From Paracoccaceae bacterium (GTDB lineage Bacteria > Pseudomonadota > Alphaproteobacteria > Rhizobiales > Stappiaceae), in the NCBI GenBank assembly GCA_013373445.1, contig JABXHV010000088.1, forward strand, positions 1-41,137: a stretch of 41,137 bases of DNA. The letters are read 5' to 3'. The position numbers were made by a program, and so were the translations under genes. Of this stretch, positions 16,821-25,071 are shown in pieces. The notes beneath the pieces were generated by a model. It saw only the letters and a program-made list of their open reading frames with translations. It was not told the DNA's origin and ran no database searches. Numbering within the stretch: position 1 is the stretch's first letter; each line of letters starts with the position of its first letter.

Positions 16821-17708
16821 ATGAGCGTGAAGGCGGTAAAGCGGATAGCATCCCGAATGCGGCGCAACTTTATCCAGGTTCGCAGGGTGATTGCGCACCG
16901 GTCTGAGCGTGCTGTTGTTTACAAGGAAGTGCTGCGTCCTGGGCAACGCCCGCAGGATATCTTGGCGATCCTGCTGATGACGGTTGGCCTTGCCGTGATT
17001 GTTCTGGACATTCCGACCTATCCCTGGATCCGCTCACTGCCTGCCGAGTATGGGGCGACGTTCCGCGGTTTCACTGATCTGGGTAAGGCGCATTGGATTT
17101 TGTGGTCGACCGGCTTGGTATGCCTTTACTTGCTGGCGCTTGACGCGAGCAAGCTGACGTTTCGGCTCAAAATGACTGTGGGTGCGGTGTTCACCCATTG
17201 TGCGTTTATTTTTTACAGCGTGACGGCCACCGGCATTTTGGCGATCATCTTTAAATGGTCGCTGGGCCGTGCACGCCCGAAGCTCTATGAACAGTTCGGC
17301 CCGGTCGAGTTTGATTTCCTTGCTTTCCACGGTTCCTACACGAGTTTTCCTTCTGGTCATTCGACAACCGTTGGTGCCCTTGCAACCGCGCTGGCGTTTA
17401 TTTTCCCCAGTTGGCGCTGGTTGATTATTGTGAGCGCCTTTTGGGTTGCGTTTAGCCGCATTATGGTGGGCGCCCATTATCCATCGGATGTTATTGCTGG
17501 TACTTTGCTTGGTATTAGTTTTACGTTCTTTACAGTACGTGCGCTGGCGCGCCGTCGGATCGGCTTTCATTTTGATGAAGCCGGACGGATTGTTCCAATT
17601 ATGGGGCGGGTTTCGGCAAAAGCTTGCCTGAGGGCTTTTTGGTACAGTTTGAGCGGAAAGCGCAAGGCGACGAGAGCGCTTGAGCCGTCAGCCGAACAGC
17701 CTGAATAA
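16821..17708 (+). CDS. PAP2-family lipid phosphatase, LpxE-like
   Basis: Inner-membrane phosphatase acting at the periplasmic face, probably removing a phosphate from lipid A or from a polyprenyl carrier. It has 295 residues from ATG 16821 (AAGGGTG upstream; an in-frame TTG at 16815 is also possible). The three PAP2 active-site motifs are intact: KWSLGRARP at 145-153, PSGHS at 177-181 and SRIMVGAHYPSD at 212-223. About six membrane helices; a basic 45-residue cytoplasmic N-terminus. The gene overlaps nothing but its stop touches the next start (TAAATG). Lipid A 1-phosphatase activity is inferred from the cassette; an undecaprenyl-pyrophosphate phosphatase role is an alternative. Confidence 0.85.
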   Translation: MSVKAVKRIASRMRRNFIQVRRVIAHRSERAVVYKEVLRPGQRPQDILAILLMTVGLAVIVLDIPTYPWIRSLPAEYGATFRGFTDLGKAHWILWSTGLVCLYLLALDASKLTFRLKMTVGAVFTHCAFIFYSVTATGILAIIFKWSLGRARPKLYEQFGPVEFDFLAFHGSYTSFPSGHSTTVGALATALAFIFPSWRWLIIVSAFWVAFSRIMVGAHYPSDVIAGTLLGISFTFFTVRALARRRIGFHFDEAGRIVPIMGRVSAKACLRAFWYSLSGKRKATRALEPSAEQPE

Positions 17709-18494
17709 ATGAGTTTGAACATGTCTATGAGTTATATTGAGGCCTTGGCAACAGCTGCTGGAAACCTGGAAGTCAGCGTGATCGTTCCGGCTAAGGACGA
17801 ATCCGAGAACCTGCCTATTCTGCTGGATGAAATTGCAGAGGCCCTGAAAGGCCGTCAGTTCGAGGTTCTGGTGATTGACGACGGATCCTCTGATGGAACT
17901 GATGCCGTCCTCCAGGACTATGCGGCGAAAAATCCCTGGCTTCGGCCCTTTCGTCATGCTGCAAGCTGTGGCCAGAGCTGCGCGGTTCGCACAGGTGTGC
18001 AGAATGCCCGTGGTGACTTTGTTGCGACGATTGACGGTGACGGGGAAAACAATCCGGCCTATATCCCGCAGTTGCTTGATGCGGTTTTGGCTGCCGGTTC
18101 AGGTGTCGCGCTGGGCGCTGGTCAACGTGTCGGACGCAAGGCGAGCCTTGCCAAACGGTATGCTTCGAAATTTGCCAACAAGTTGCGCGGTGCCATTCTA
18201 AAAGATAATACGCGCGACAGCGGTTGCGGCCTGAAAGTCATGCGGCGCGAAGTGTTTCTTCAGTTGCCGTATTTTGACGGTTGGCACCGGTTTTTGCCAG
18301 CGCTCGTCATTCGCGAAGGCTTTGGGGTGGTGCATGTTGATGTGCTGGATCGCCATCGCCGTCATGGAACGTCGAAATACGGCATCTTTGATCGTGCACT
18401 GGTTGGAATTTGGGACCTGTTTGGTGTGTGGTGGCTGCGCCGCCGCCGCAAAAAGCTTCCACAAGTGACGTCGCTCGCCAAGACGAGCGCATAA
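17709..18494 (+). CDS. GT2 polyprenyl-phosphate sugar synthase (dolichol-phosphate mannosyltransferase-like)
   Basis: Cytoplasmic-face transferase that loads a nucleotide sugar onto polyprenyl phosphate, providing the donor for the ArnT-like enzyme. It has 261 residues with GT-A motifs IVPAKDE (25-31), IDDGSSDGT (56-64), metal-binding region IDGDGENNP (108-116) and the acceptor segment DSGCGLKVMRREVF. The protein ends with a very basic WWLRRRRKK stretch and lacks the two C-terminal membrane helices present in many GT2 synthases of this class; the next gene, a small membrane protein, may supply the membrane anchor. Start directly abuts the LpxE-like stop. The sugar cannot be predicted from sequence. 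Confidence 0.87.
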   Translation: MSLNMSMSYIEALATAAGNLEVSVIVPAKDESENLPILLDEIAEALKGRQFEVLVIDDGSSDGTDAVLQDYAAKNPWLRPFRHAASCGQSCAVRTGVQNARGDFVATIDGDGENNPAYIPQLLDAVLAAGSGVALGAGQRVGRKASLAKRYASKFANKLRGAILKDNTRDSGCGLKVMRREVFLQLPYFDGWHRFLPALVIREGFGVVHVDVLDRHRRHGTSKYGIFDRALVGIWDLFGVWWLRRRRKKLPQVTSLAKTSA

Positions 18495-18506
18495 GGTTTT
18501 AGTGAA

Positions 18507-18821
18507 ATGAACGCATTGCTTGAGTGGCTGCACAGTGTTTTTGTTCAGCAACTGGATTTCTGGGTTATTCTTGGCTTTTTCGCGCAAGCGCTGTTCATGA
18601 TGCGCTTTGTGGTGCAGTGGATCGCGTCCGAGCGCGTCGGCCGTTCGATTGTTCCAGTTGCCTTCTGGTTTTTTTCCATCGGCGGCAGCATCTTGTTGCT
18701 GATCTACTCAATCCAGCGTCAGGATCCGGTTTATATTGCCGGCCAGGGCCTTGGCCTCGTGATCTACTTCCGTAACATCTGGTTGATCTTCAAAGAAAAA
18801 CGGCGCGACCCAACTTTGTGA
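18507..18821 (+). CDS. LAB_N (lipid-A-disaccharide synthase N-terminal) domain membrane protein
   Basis: Small 104-residue integral membrane protein with a stand-alone LAB_N domain, the domain otherwise fused to the N-terminus of some LpxB enzymes and frequent in lipid A glycosylation clusters. Landmarks are FWVILGFFAQALFMMRFVVQWIASER, the GRSIVPVAFWFFSIGGSILLLIYSI helix pair and YIAGQGLGLVIYFRNIWLI. Three membrane helices are likely. It is 12 bases after the GT2 and the last gene of the cassette. A plausible role is a membrane partner of the soluble GT2 or a carrier flippase component; this is inference from gene order. Confidence 0.88.
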   Translation: MNALLEWLHSVFVQQLDFWVILGFFAQALFMMRFVVQWIASERVGRSIVPVAFWFFSIGGSILLLIYSIQRQDPVYIAGQGLGLVIYFRNIWLIFKEKRRDPTL

Positions 18822-18828
18822 TCGCGCC
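18802..18828 (+). terminator. Hairpin at the end of the lipid cassette
   Basis: GGCGCGA and TCGCGCC (perfect 7 bp) flank the LAB_N stop codon. There is no T-run after it, so it may be a convergent-gene hairpin rather than an intrinsic terminator. Confidence 0.4.
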
Positions 18829-18852
18829 AAATCTGATGAAACTGCGGATCCG

Positions 18853-20031
18853 TTAGCCAAAGGCCTTGTCAAATGCCTGGGCAAGGTCGTTGATGAGGTC
18901 TTCCGGGTCTTCAAGACCGATGTGCAGACGCGCCGACTTCTGGTCTGCATCGTAAGCCGTTGCTGTGCGCTGGTCCTTGAGCTTCACCGGGATGGCGAGG
19001 CTTTCAAATCCACCCCAGGAATAGCCCAGACCAAAGAGTGTCAACGTATTGAAGAACAACGTTGACTGAGCATCTGTCGTGCCTTGTCGGAAATCAAAAG
19101 CGAAGAGGCTGCTGGCGCCAGTAAAGTCACGTTTCCAAATACTGTGACCAGGGTCGCTTTCAAGAGCAGGGTAGCGGATGTTCGCGACTTCGGGACGGGT
19201 TTTCAGCCAATCAGCGACGACAAGCGCATTTTTCATGTGGCGTTCAAGGCGCACAGACAGTGTACGAAGACCTCGAAGGGCCAGGTAAACGTCATCAGGA
19301 GCCACATGGAGCCCAGTGGTGCCGTGAAATGCGTGCAGGGCTGGCCAGGCGCGTTCGCTCGCGCTGATTGTTCCCAGCATCACGTCAGAATGGCCGACGA
19401 TGTATTTCGTCCCGGCCTGGATGGAAAGATCGACGCCAAGATCCAGCGGGCGACAGTACAGCGGGCTCGCCCAGGTGTTGTCCATTATAACAGTCGCGCC
19501 AATGTTTTTGGCCGCGCTGGCGAGGGCAGGAATGTCCTGCATTTCGAACGTCAAAGACCCTGGCGACTCCGTGAGAACGGCAGTTGTGTTGTCTTTGAAG
19601 AGATTCTTGATATTCGCCCCTAGAGCCGGATCATAATAGTCCACCTCAATTGCGAACTTCGGCAGGACCGTATCTGCGAACTCGCGTGTTGGCCCATAGG
19701 CGGTGTCCGCAATCAAGATGTGATCGCCGGCTTTTAAGCAAGATAAACAAGCCGTTGCGATTGCATTGAGACCGGATGTCGCGAGCTTAGTGCCTGCTGC
19801 GCCTTCAAGTTCGGTGATTGCATTTTCAAGAGATTCTGTTGTTGGCGTGCCGCGTCTCGCGTACGAGTATTTTTGGCTGCCTAAACTCATGGTTTCAATG
19901 TCAGGGAACAGGACCGTGGATGCATGGACCACCGGCGGGTTGACGAACCCATGGAAATCACTTGGATTTCTACCGATCTGTGTCAATTGTGTGTCTATTT
20001 TTTGCGCCTTGCTTGATTGGCTTTTAGTCAT
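18853..20031 (-). CDS. metC: Cystathionine beta-lyase
   Basis: PLP enzyme cleaving cystathionine to homocysteine, pyruvate and ammonia in methionine synthesis. It has 392 residues from ATG 20031, with AAGGTG immediately upstream; a GTG two codons earlier is less likely because it overlaps this site. Cys/Met-metabolism fold features: YSYARRGTPTTESLE (about 56-70), SGLNAIATACLSCLKAGDH, PLP aspartate region MDNTWASPLY and PLP lysine in AGTKYIVGHSD (Lys209). The GTKY-GHSD motif and length favour MetC over cystathionine gamma-synthase, though the family is functionally mixed. It diverges from aapJ across about 255 bp. Confidence 0.9.
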   Translation of the reverse strand: MTKSQSSKAQKIDTQLTQIGRNPSDFHGFVNPPVVHASTVLFPDIETMSLGSQKYSYARRGTPTTESLENAITELEGAAGTKLATSGLNAIATACLSCLKAGDHILIADTAYGPTREFADTVLPKFAIEVDYYDPALGANIKNLFKDNTTAVLTESPGSLTFEMQDIPALASAAKNIGATVIMDNTWASPLYCRPLDLGVDLSIQAGTKYIVGHSDVMLGTISASERAWPALHAFHGTTGLHVAPDDVYLALRGLRTLSVRLERHMKNALVVADWLKTRPEVANIRYPALESDPGHSIWKRDFTGASSLFAFDFRQGTTDAQSTLFFNTLTLFGLGYSWGGFESLAIPVKLKDQRTATAYDADQKSARLHIGLEDPEDLINDLAQAFDKAFG

Positions 20032-20109
20032 GTTCACCTTCTGTGCATTTTAATAACCGCTAAAATGCGCTTCTTCACGAAATTTTCTGAAATCTGAAAC
20101 TGCTGCCTC

Positions 20110-20138
20110 TTGACCCGCCGCTTCAAATGCAATCGTAT
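20110..20138 (+). promoter_or_regulatory. Candidate promoter of the aap operon
   Basis: TTGACC (20110-20115), 17-base spacer, TCGTAT (20133-20138) in the metC-aapJ divergent region. It implies a 5' leader of about 140 bases before the aapJ ATG. Good hexamer spacing for an alphaproteobacterial housekeeping promoter, unproven. Confidence 0.4.
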
Positions 20139-20286
20139 GAGTGTGTTGAAGAGAGCAACACGTTTGTTCTGGCGAGGTATCAGGTGTTCGATTTACTTTC
20201 AACACTAGCATTTGCTCCGCTGTCGAACTGTTGGTGGCTTCAACGTTTAGAGTAAAAAGATATGGGTAACAAAAGGCTGCATATCC

Positions 20287-21303
20287 ATGACAAAGAAAAT
20301 CCTTCCTATCGTACTCGGCGCTGCACTGGGAGTTGCTGCGACGGCTGCGAATGCTACCACTCTGGAAGATGTTAAAGCTAAAGGCTTTATCCAGTGTGGT
20401 GTGAGCCAGGGTCTTCCTGGTTTCTCCAACCCAGATGCACAGGGCAACTGGGCCGGTCTCGATGTTGATTTCTGCCGCGCAATGGCAGCAGCAGTCTTCG
20501 CTGATGACACAATGGTCAAGTTCACGCCGCTTTCTGCCAAGGAGCGTTTCACTGCGCTTCAGTCTGGCGAAATTGACGTTCTGTCCCGTAACACAACCTG
20601 GACAATGTCTCGCGACACACAGCTTGGTCTGAACTTTGCTGGCGTAAACTACTACGACGGTCAGGGCTTCATGGTTCGCAAAGAGCTGGGTGTTTCATCT
20701 GCTCTCGAACTGTCCGGCGCATCTGTTTGTACCAACACAGGTACGACAACTGAGCTGAACGTTGCCGATTACTTCCGTGCGAACAACATGCCATACGAAA
20801 TCGTTGCTTTCGAAAAAGCTGACGAAGTTGTTGCTGCATATGACGCAGGTCGTTGTGACGTTTACACCACTGATGCTTCCGGCCTCTACGCTCAGCGTTT
20901 GAAGCTGACCAACCCAGGCGACCACGCTGTTCTTCCGGAAATCATTTCCAAAGAACCTCTTGGTCCGGTTGTTCGCCAGGGCGACGACGAGTGGTTCAAC
21001 ATTGCTAAGTGGACCCTCAACGCAATGATCAACGCCGAGGAACTGGGCGTGACATCTGCGAACGTTGATGAGATGAAATCTTCCGACAACCCATCCGTTA
21101 AGCGCCTTCTGGGTGCTGAAGGTGCGTTTGGTGAAGCAATCGGTGTTTCCAATGATTGGGCATACAACATCGTCAAGCTCGTAGGTAACTACGGAGAAAG
21201 CTTCGACGCCAACGTTGGTCCTGAGACTCCACTTGGAATTGCCCGCGGTGTGAACGCACTGTGGTCCGATGGTGGTGTGCTCTACGCTCCACCAGTTCGC
21301 TAA
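20287..21303 (+). CDS. aapJ: General L-amino acid ABC transporter substrate-binding protein AapJ
   Basis: Periplasmic binding protein of the broad-specificity amino-acid importer. It has 338 residues, a signal peptide at 1-23 (KKILPIVLGAALGVAATAANA, cut after ANA), then the SBP_bac_3 fold: ATTLEDVKAKGFIQCGVSQG, GLDVDFCRAMAAAVF, the LSAKERFTALQSGEIDVL motif and RNTTWTMSRD, the last two being characteristic of AapJ/BztA proteins. The C-terminal half has VVRQGDDEWFNIAKWTLNAM. Codon use is strongly biased (near-uniform preferred codons), as expected for an abundant protein. A terminator-like hairpin directly after it probably lowers expression of the downstream permeases. Confidence 0.94.
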   Translation: MTKKILPIVLGAALGVAATAANATTLEDVKAKGFIQCGVSQGLPGFSNPDAQGNWAGLDVDFCRAMAAAVFADDTMVKFTPLSAKERFTALQSGEIDVLSRNTTWTMSRDTQLGLNFAGVNYYDGQGFMVRKELGVSSALELSGASVCTNTGTTTELNVADYFRANNMPYEIVAFEKADEVVAAYDAGRCDVYTTDASGLYAQRLKLTNPGDHAVLPEIISKEPLGPVVRQGDDEWFNIAKWTLNAMINAEELGVTSANVDEMKSSDNPSVKRLLGAEGAFGEAIGVSNDWAYNIVKLVGNYGESFDANVGPETPLGIARGVNALWSDGGVLYAPPVR

Positions 21304-21317
21304 TACTTGAAAATGAG

Positions 21318-21348
21318 AATTCCCGGTGCCAAGGCGCCGGGAATTTTT
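21318..21348 (+). terminator. Terminator/attenuator between aapJ and aapQ
   Basis: AATTCCCGGTGCC pairs with GGCGCCGGGAATT and runs into TTTTT, 15 bases after the aapJ stop. Its place inside the operon suggests partial termination or 3'-end stabilisation that makes the binding protein more abundant than the membrane parts. Confidence 0.8.
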
Positions 21349-21396
21349 ACATAAGGGGTTGGAGGCCCGGGGAAGGCCTTTCAACTTAAACTTCGC

Positions 21397-21447
21397 AAAA
21401 CTGTTCCGGCCGACAGGGGTGATGATACATCACGGAGGAACAGTTTT
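21397..21447 (+). other. Second structured element between aapJ and aapQ
   Basis: AAAACTGTTCC and GGAACAGTTTT form a perfect 11-bp outer stem; inside it GTGAT-GATAC-ATCAC forms a second hairpin. The 51-nt element ends in TTTT and lies 68 bases ahead of the aapQ start. It could be a second attenuator, an mRNA stability element or a regulatory RNA; sequence alone does not decide. Confidence 0.6.
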
Positions 21448-21514
21448 ATCGGAGCAGCAGCATACACTCCGGTATCAAGAGAGTGGCTGTTCCAAAAATA
21501 ACGGGCGAGGGTAT

Positions 21515-22729
21515 ATGTCTGTTCAAGAGCAAGACACCGCGGTTCAGCCGCAACGTGCTTCGCTGTTGAATGATCCAAAGGTACGCGGTCTTTTTTATCA
21601 GACTGTGTTGGTTTTGGCGTTGGTTTGGTTTGGTTGGACAATTGTTTCCAACACACTTGCAAACCTGGAACGCCAGAACATCGCTTCAGGTTTTGGTTTT
21701 CTGGAAACCACAGCCGGATTTGGCATCATTCAGGCGCTGGTCGATTATTCCGAAACATCTAGCTACGGGACTGCACTGCTCGTAGGCTTTTTCAACACGC
21801 TGCTTGTCGCGGCAATCGGCATCATTTTAGCAACCATCATCGGTTTCGTACTTGGTGTTGCGCGACTTTCGAACAACTGGGTGATCTCAAAGCTGGCGTA
21901 TTGCTACGTTGAGCTGGTTCGAAATGTTCCTCTGCTTTTGCAGATTTTCTTCTGGTATTTTGCTGTTTTGAGGGCTGTTCCGGGCAAACGGGACAAATGG
22001 TCCTTTTTTGACACCTTCCATCTCAACATTGCCGGTCTTCGTGGACCGCGTCCTGTTTTTGAAGAAGGTGCAGGTTTCATTGGTTATGCGATTATTCTGG
22101 CGCTTGTTGCCATCGTGTTTATCGCGCGTTGGGCCTCGAAACGTCAGGCCGCAACCGGACAGCAGTTTCCTGTCTTCTGGACCGGTTTGGGTTTGCTGAT
22201 CGGTTTGCCGTTCATTGCCTATCTTGCCGCAGGCATGCCGGTTTACTTCGACTATCCGATCTTTGTTGAGACCGGACCGATGCTCCGTCGCGGGTTTACG
22301 CTGGGTACGGGGTTCAATGTCATTCCAGAGTTTCTGGCTTTGACACTTGCGCTGTCTCTTTACACAGCCTCGTTTATTGCAGAGATCGTGCGTGCCGGGA
22401 TCCAGGCCGTCAATCGCGGACAGACAGAGGCTTCGCATGCGCTTGGCCTTCGTTCTGGTCCAACATTGCGTCTTGTCATCATTCCGCAGGCGATGCGCGT
22501 GATTATTCCACCGCTGACCAGTCAGTATCTGAACCTGACGAAAAACTCGTCCCTCGCTGTTGCGATTGCATTCCCGGATCTTGTTTCGGTCGGTGGTACC
22601 GTCCTCAACCAGACAGGGCAGGCGATTGAAATCATTGCGATCTGGATGGCCGTTTATCTGTCACTCAGCCTGATCACGTCCGCATTCATGAACTGGTACA
22701 ACCAGCGCATGGCGCTCGTCGAGCGGTAA
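21515..22729 (+). CDS. aapQ: General L-amino acid ABC transporter permease AapQ
   Basis: Inner-membrane permease. The start is taken at ATG 21515 (GGCGAGGG upstream, MSVQEQD); the open frame runs back to 21326 through the intergenic hairpins, which is not coding. It has 404 residues, typical of AapQ/BztB, which are longer than ordinary polar amino-acid permeases because of an extra N-terminal helix (residues about 26-50) and a large periplasmic/loop insertion. The permease signature is EASHALGLRSGPTLRLVIIPQAMRVIIPPL, followed by LTKNSSLAVAIAFPDLV. It pairs with AapM. Confidence 0.93.
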   Translation: MSVQEQDTAVQPQRASLLNDPKVRGLFYQTVLVLALVWFGWTIVSNTLANLERQNIASGFGFLETTAGFGIIQALVDYSETSSYGTALLVGFFNTLLVAAIGIILATIIGFVLGVARLSNNWVISKLAYCYVELVRNVPLLLQIFFWYFAVLRAVPGKRDKWSFFDTFHLNIAGLRGPRPVFEEGAGFIGYAIILALVAIVFIARWASKRQAATGQQFPVFWTGLGLLIGLPFIAYLAAGMPVYFDYPIFVETGPMLRRGFTLGTGFNVIPEFLALTLALSLYTASFIAEIVRAGIQAVNRGQTEASHALGLRSGPTLRLVIIPQAMRVIIPPLTSQYLNLTKNSSLAVAIAFPDLVSVGGTVLNQTGQAIEIIAIWMAVYLSLSLITSAFMNWYNQRMALVER

Positions 22730-22740
22730 GGAGCAATATC

Positions 22741-23892
22741 ATGTCAAATGCTGAGACGTTCCATATAAGAACAGATGAGGCGCCGCGGCTTCCCGCTCCG
22801 GTGTCTACCACCGGGCTACTCGGCTGGATGAGGAAGAACCTTTTTTCCTCAGTCGGAAACACGATTCTGACGTTGATCGGAATTTTGATTGCGTACCAGT
22901 TGATCATGCCTTTTATCCAGTTCGCGCTGATTGATGCGGTCTGGACTGGTGATAGCCGCGAAGCGTGTCTTGCCCCGGAAGGCGGACATGCCGGTGCGTG
23001 TTGGGCGTATGTCATCGATTATTTCCCGCAGTTTATGTACGGTCGGTATCCGACCGAAGAGATTTACCGCGTGGATATTGTCTATGCCTTGTTTGTGCTC
23101 TTGTTGGTTCCGTTGGCGATCCCAACTGTGCCTTACAAGACGCTCAATACAATCTTGTTCCTCTTTGTCTTCCCGGTTATTGCCTACTTCTTGCTGACCG
23201 GTTTGGTGATTGGTGACACTGTCATTTTGCCAATCGTTGAAACCGCGGTTTGGGGTGGTCTGCTGGTGACCCTGGTGATCGCGGTGACGGGTATCGTTGC
23301 CTCGCTGCCAATGGGCATCCTGCTGGCACTTGGTCGGCGATCGGATATGCCAATTGTGCGTCTGCTTTCGGTGATCTTCATCGAATTCTGGCGCGGTGTA
23401 CCATTGATCACGGTGCTCTTCATGTCATCGGTGATGTTGCCGTTGTTCCTGGAAGAGGGCGTGACCTTCGACAAGCTCTTGCGCGTGCTGATCGGCGTGA
23501 CGCTGTTCTCTGCTGCGTATATGGCAGAGGTCGTGCGTGGCGGTCTTCAGGCCATTCCAAAGGGTCAATATGAAGGTGCGATGGCGCTTGGGCTCCGGTT
23601 CTGGCAGATGATGGGTCTCATTGTGCTGCCTCAAGCGCTCAAACTCGTCATTCCAGGTATCGTGAATACTTTCATCGGACTGTTCAAAGACACAACACTG
23701 GTTCTGATTATCGGAATGTTCGACTTGCTGGGCCAAATCCAGTCATCGTTCTCTGATCCGAACTGGTCCACGCCGACACAAGGCCACACGGGGTATCTTT
23801 TTGCTGCGCTCGTGTTCTGGGTCTTCTGTTTCGGTATGTCGCGATACTCCTTCTTTATGGAGAATCTCTTGAACACCGGGCACAAACGATAA
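22741..23892 (+). CDS. aapM: General L-amino acid ABC transporter permease AapM
   Basis: Second permease, 383 residues, 11 bases after aapQ. Long N-terminal region with LRKN-type start (GLLGWMRKNLFSSVGNTILTLIGILIAYQL) and a periplasmic segment with two cysteines (EACLAPEGGHAGACWA), then the BPD-transport domain with EGAMALGLRFWQMMGLIVLPQALKLVIPGI and LFKDTTLVLIIGMFDL. The family architecture matches Rhizobium AapM and Rhodobacter BztC. About eight membrane helices. Followed by a 60-bp gap with a hairpin before aapP. Confidence 0.93.
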   Translation: MSNAETFHIRTDEAPRLPAPVSTTGLLGWMRKNLFSSVGNTILTLIGILIAYQLIMPFIQFALIDAVWTGDSREACLAPEGGHAGACWAYVIDYFPQFMYGRYPTEEIYRVDIVYALFVLLLVPLAIPTVPYKTLNTILFLFVFPVIAYFLLTGLVIGDTVILPIVETAVWGGLLVTLVIAVTGIVASLPMGILLALGRRSDMPIVRLLSVIFIEFWRGVPLITVLFMSSVMLPLFLEEGVTFDKLLRVLIGVTLFSAAYMAEVVRGGLQAIPKGQYEGAMALGLRFWQMMGLIVLPQALKLVIPGIVNTFIGLFKDTTLVLIIGMFDLLGQIQSSFSDPNWSTPTQGHTGYLFAALVFWVFCFGMSRYSFFMENLLNTGHKR

Positions 23893-23905
23893 GTCACGTT
23901 CTGTC

Positions 23906-23930
23906 CGGAACGGGGCCTTGCTCCGTTCCG
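23906..23930 (+). other. Intercistronic hairpin between aapM and aapP
   Basis: CGGAACGG and CCGTTCCG (perfect 8 bp) around a 9-nt loop, then a pyrimidine-rich stretch ending in TTTTT at about 23937. It could be a leaky terminator or mRNA processing site controlling the ATPase-to-permease ratio. Confidence 0.55.
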
Positions 23931-23953
23931 TTCCGACTTTTTGGAGAGAATAA

Positions 23954-24757
23954 ATGAGTGAAAAAGCAGTAACGCCAGAGGAGCTGGCTGCCGATCGTTC
24001 GCGCATGGCAATCTCAGACACGGAAGTGGCTGTTGAAATCATTGGCATGAACAAATGGTACGGTGATTTTCATGTGCTTCGTGACATCAACCTCAAGGTG
24101 ATGAACGGCGAACGCATCGTGATTTGTGGCCCGTCCGGGTCGGGTAAATCAACGATGATCCGTTGCATCAACCGTCTTGAAGAACATCAGTCAGGACAGA
24201 TCCTGGTCGACGGCAACGAGTTGACCAATGATCTGAAGAAGATCGATGAAATCCGCCGCGAAGTTGGGATGTGTTTTCAGCACTTCAACCTCTTTCCGCA
24301 TCTGACAATTCTCGAGAATTGCACGCTGGCGCCGATCTGGGTCCGCAAGATGCCGAAGAAGCAGGCTGAAGAGATTGCGATGCACTATCTTGAGCGGGTG
24401 AAGATCCCTGACCAGGCGAACAAGTACCCAGGTCAGTTGTCTGGTGGTCAGCAGCAGCGTGTTGCGATCGCGCGTTCGCTGTGCATGAACCCAAAGATCA
24501 TGTTGTTCGATGAGCCTACATCGGCTCTTGATCCAGAAATGATCAAGGAAGTGCTCGATGTGATGGTCGGTCTTGCTGAAGAAGGCATGACAATGCTTTG
24601 CGTCACCCACGAAATGGGCTTTGCACGTAAAGTGGCGAACCGTGTGATCTTTATGGATGCGGGCCAGATCGTTGAAGAAAACGAGCCTGAAGCATTCTTC
24701 ACAAACCCGCAGCATGAACGCACACAGTTGTTCTTGAGCCAGATCCTGCATCACTGA
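23954..24757 (+). CDS. aapP: General L-amino acid ABC transporter ATP-binding protein AapP
   Basis: ATPase of the aap importer, 267 residues. Walker [10 protein letters not shown] (59-67), Q-loop in [11 protein letters not shown] (106-116), signature LSGGQQQR (162-169), Walker B IMLFDEP (182-188) and switch His in CVTHEMGFA. It belongs to the polar amino-acid (GlnQ/HisP-like) class. A 20-residue N-terminal extension precedes the ABC fold, as in other AapP proteins. GGAGAG stands 7 bases before the ATG. It is the last gene of the operon, with a strong terminator 60 bases downstream. Confidence 0.94.
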   Translation: MSEKAVTPEELAADRSRMAISDTEVAVEIIGMNKWYGDFHVLRDINLKVMNGERIVICGPSGSGKSTMIRCINRLEEHQSGQILVDGNELTNDLKKIDEIRREVGMCFQHFNLFPHLTILENCTLAPIWVRKMPKKQAEEIAMHYLERVKIPDQANKYPGQLSGGQQQRVAIARSLCMNPKIMLFDEPTSALDPEMIKEVLDVMVGLAEEGMTMLCVTHEMGFARKVANRVIFMDAGQIVEENEPEAFFTNPQHERTQLFLSQILHH

Positions 24758-25071
24758 TTGATCCTGACGCTCCTTGTGGGCGTCCTGGGCGGCGATACAA
24801 GATCAAAGCTGTCTTTCATGGGCCCTGGAACGTCGGTTTCAGGGCCCATGTCGTTTTTGTTCGATGCCATGCGATGGACGCCATGCGTGACGCTTGTGGT
24901 CAATGACCAAGATGCCGAGATAGCATCTTCCATGTGCGTGCGTTCCGGTCAAAAGGCCGCCTTTACGTTGCGAAATCTGCGACGATATATTGCATTTTAA
25001 TTGTTTTTCGTACGCAAGATTATTCCTTCCATGTGATCGTCTGATCTAACTCATGGATTGGATCATCTCAC
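24758..25071. other. 314-bp interval between aapP and the META-domain gene
   Basis: Contains the aap terminator (24817-24858), then about 210 bp becoming AT-rich toward the next gene (TTTTAATTG region near 24995), which presumably holds the next promoter. No ORF I can support. Confidence 0.6.
24817..24858 (+). terminator. Rho-independent terminator of the aap operon
   Basis: CATGGGCCCTG and CAGGGCCCATG form a perfect 11-bp stem, extended inward by GAAC/GTTT, followed by TCGTTTTT. Confidence 0.88.

Noticed and set aside
21326-21514. 63-codon upstream extension of aapQ
   Set aside because: It covers both intergenic hairpins, and ATG 21515 has a good ribosome site and gives the normal AapQ N-terminus.
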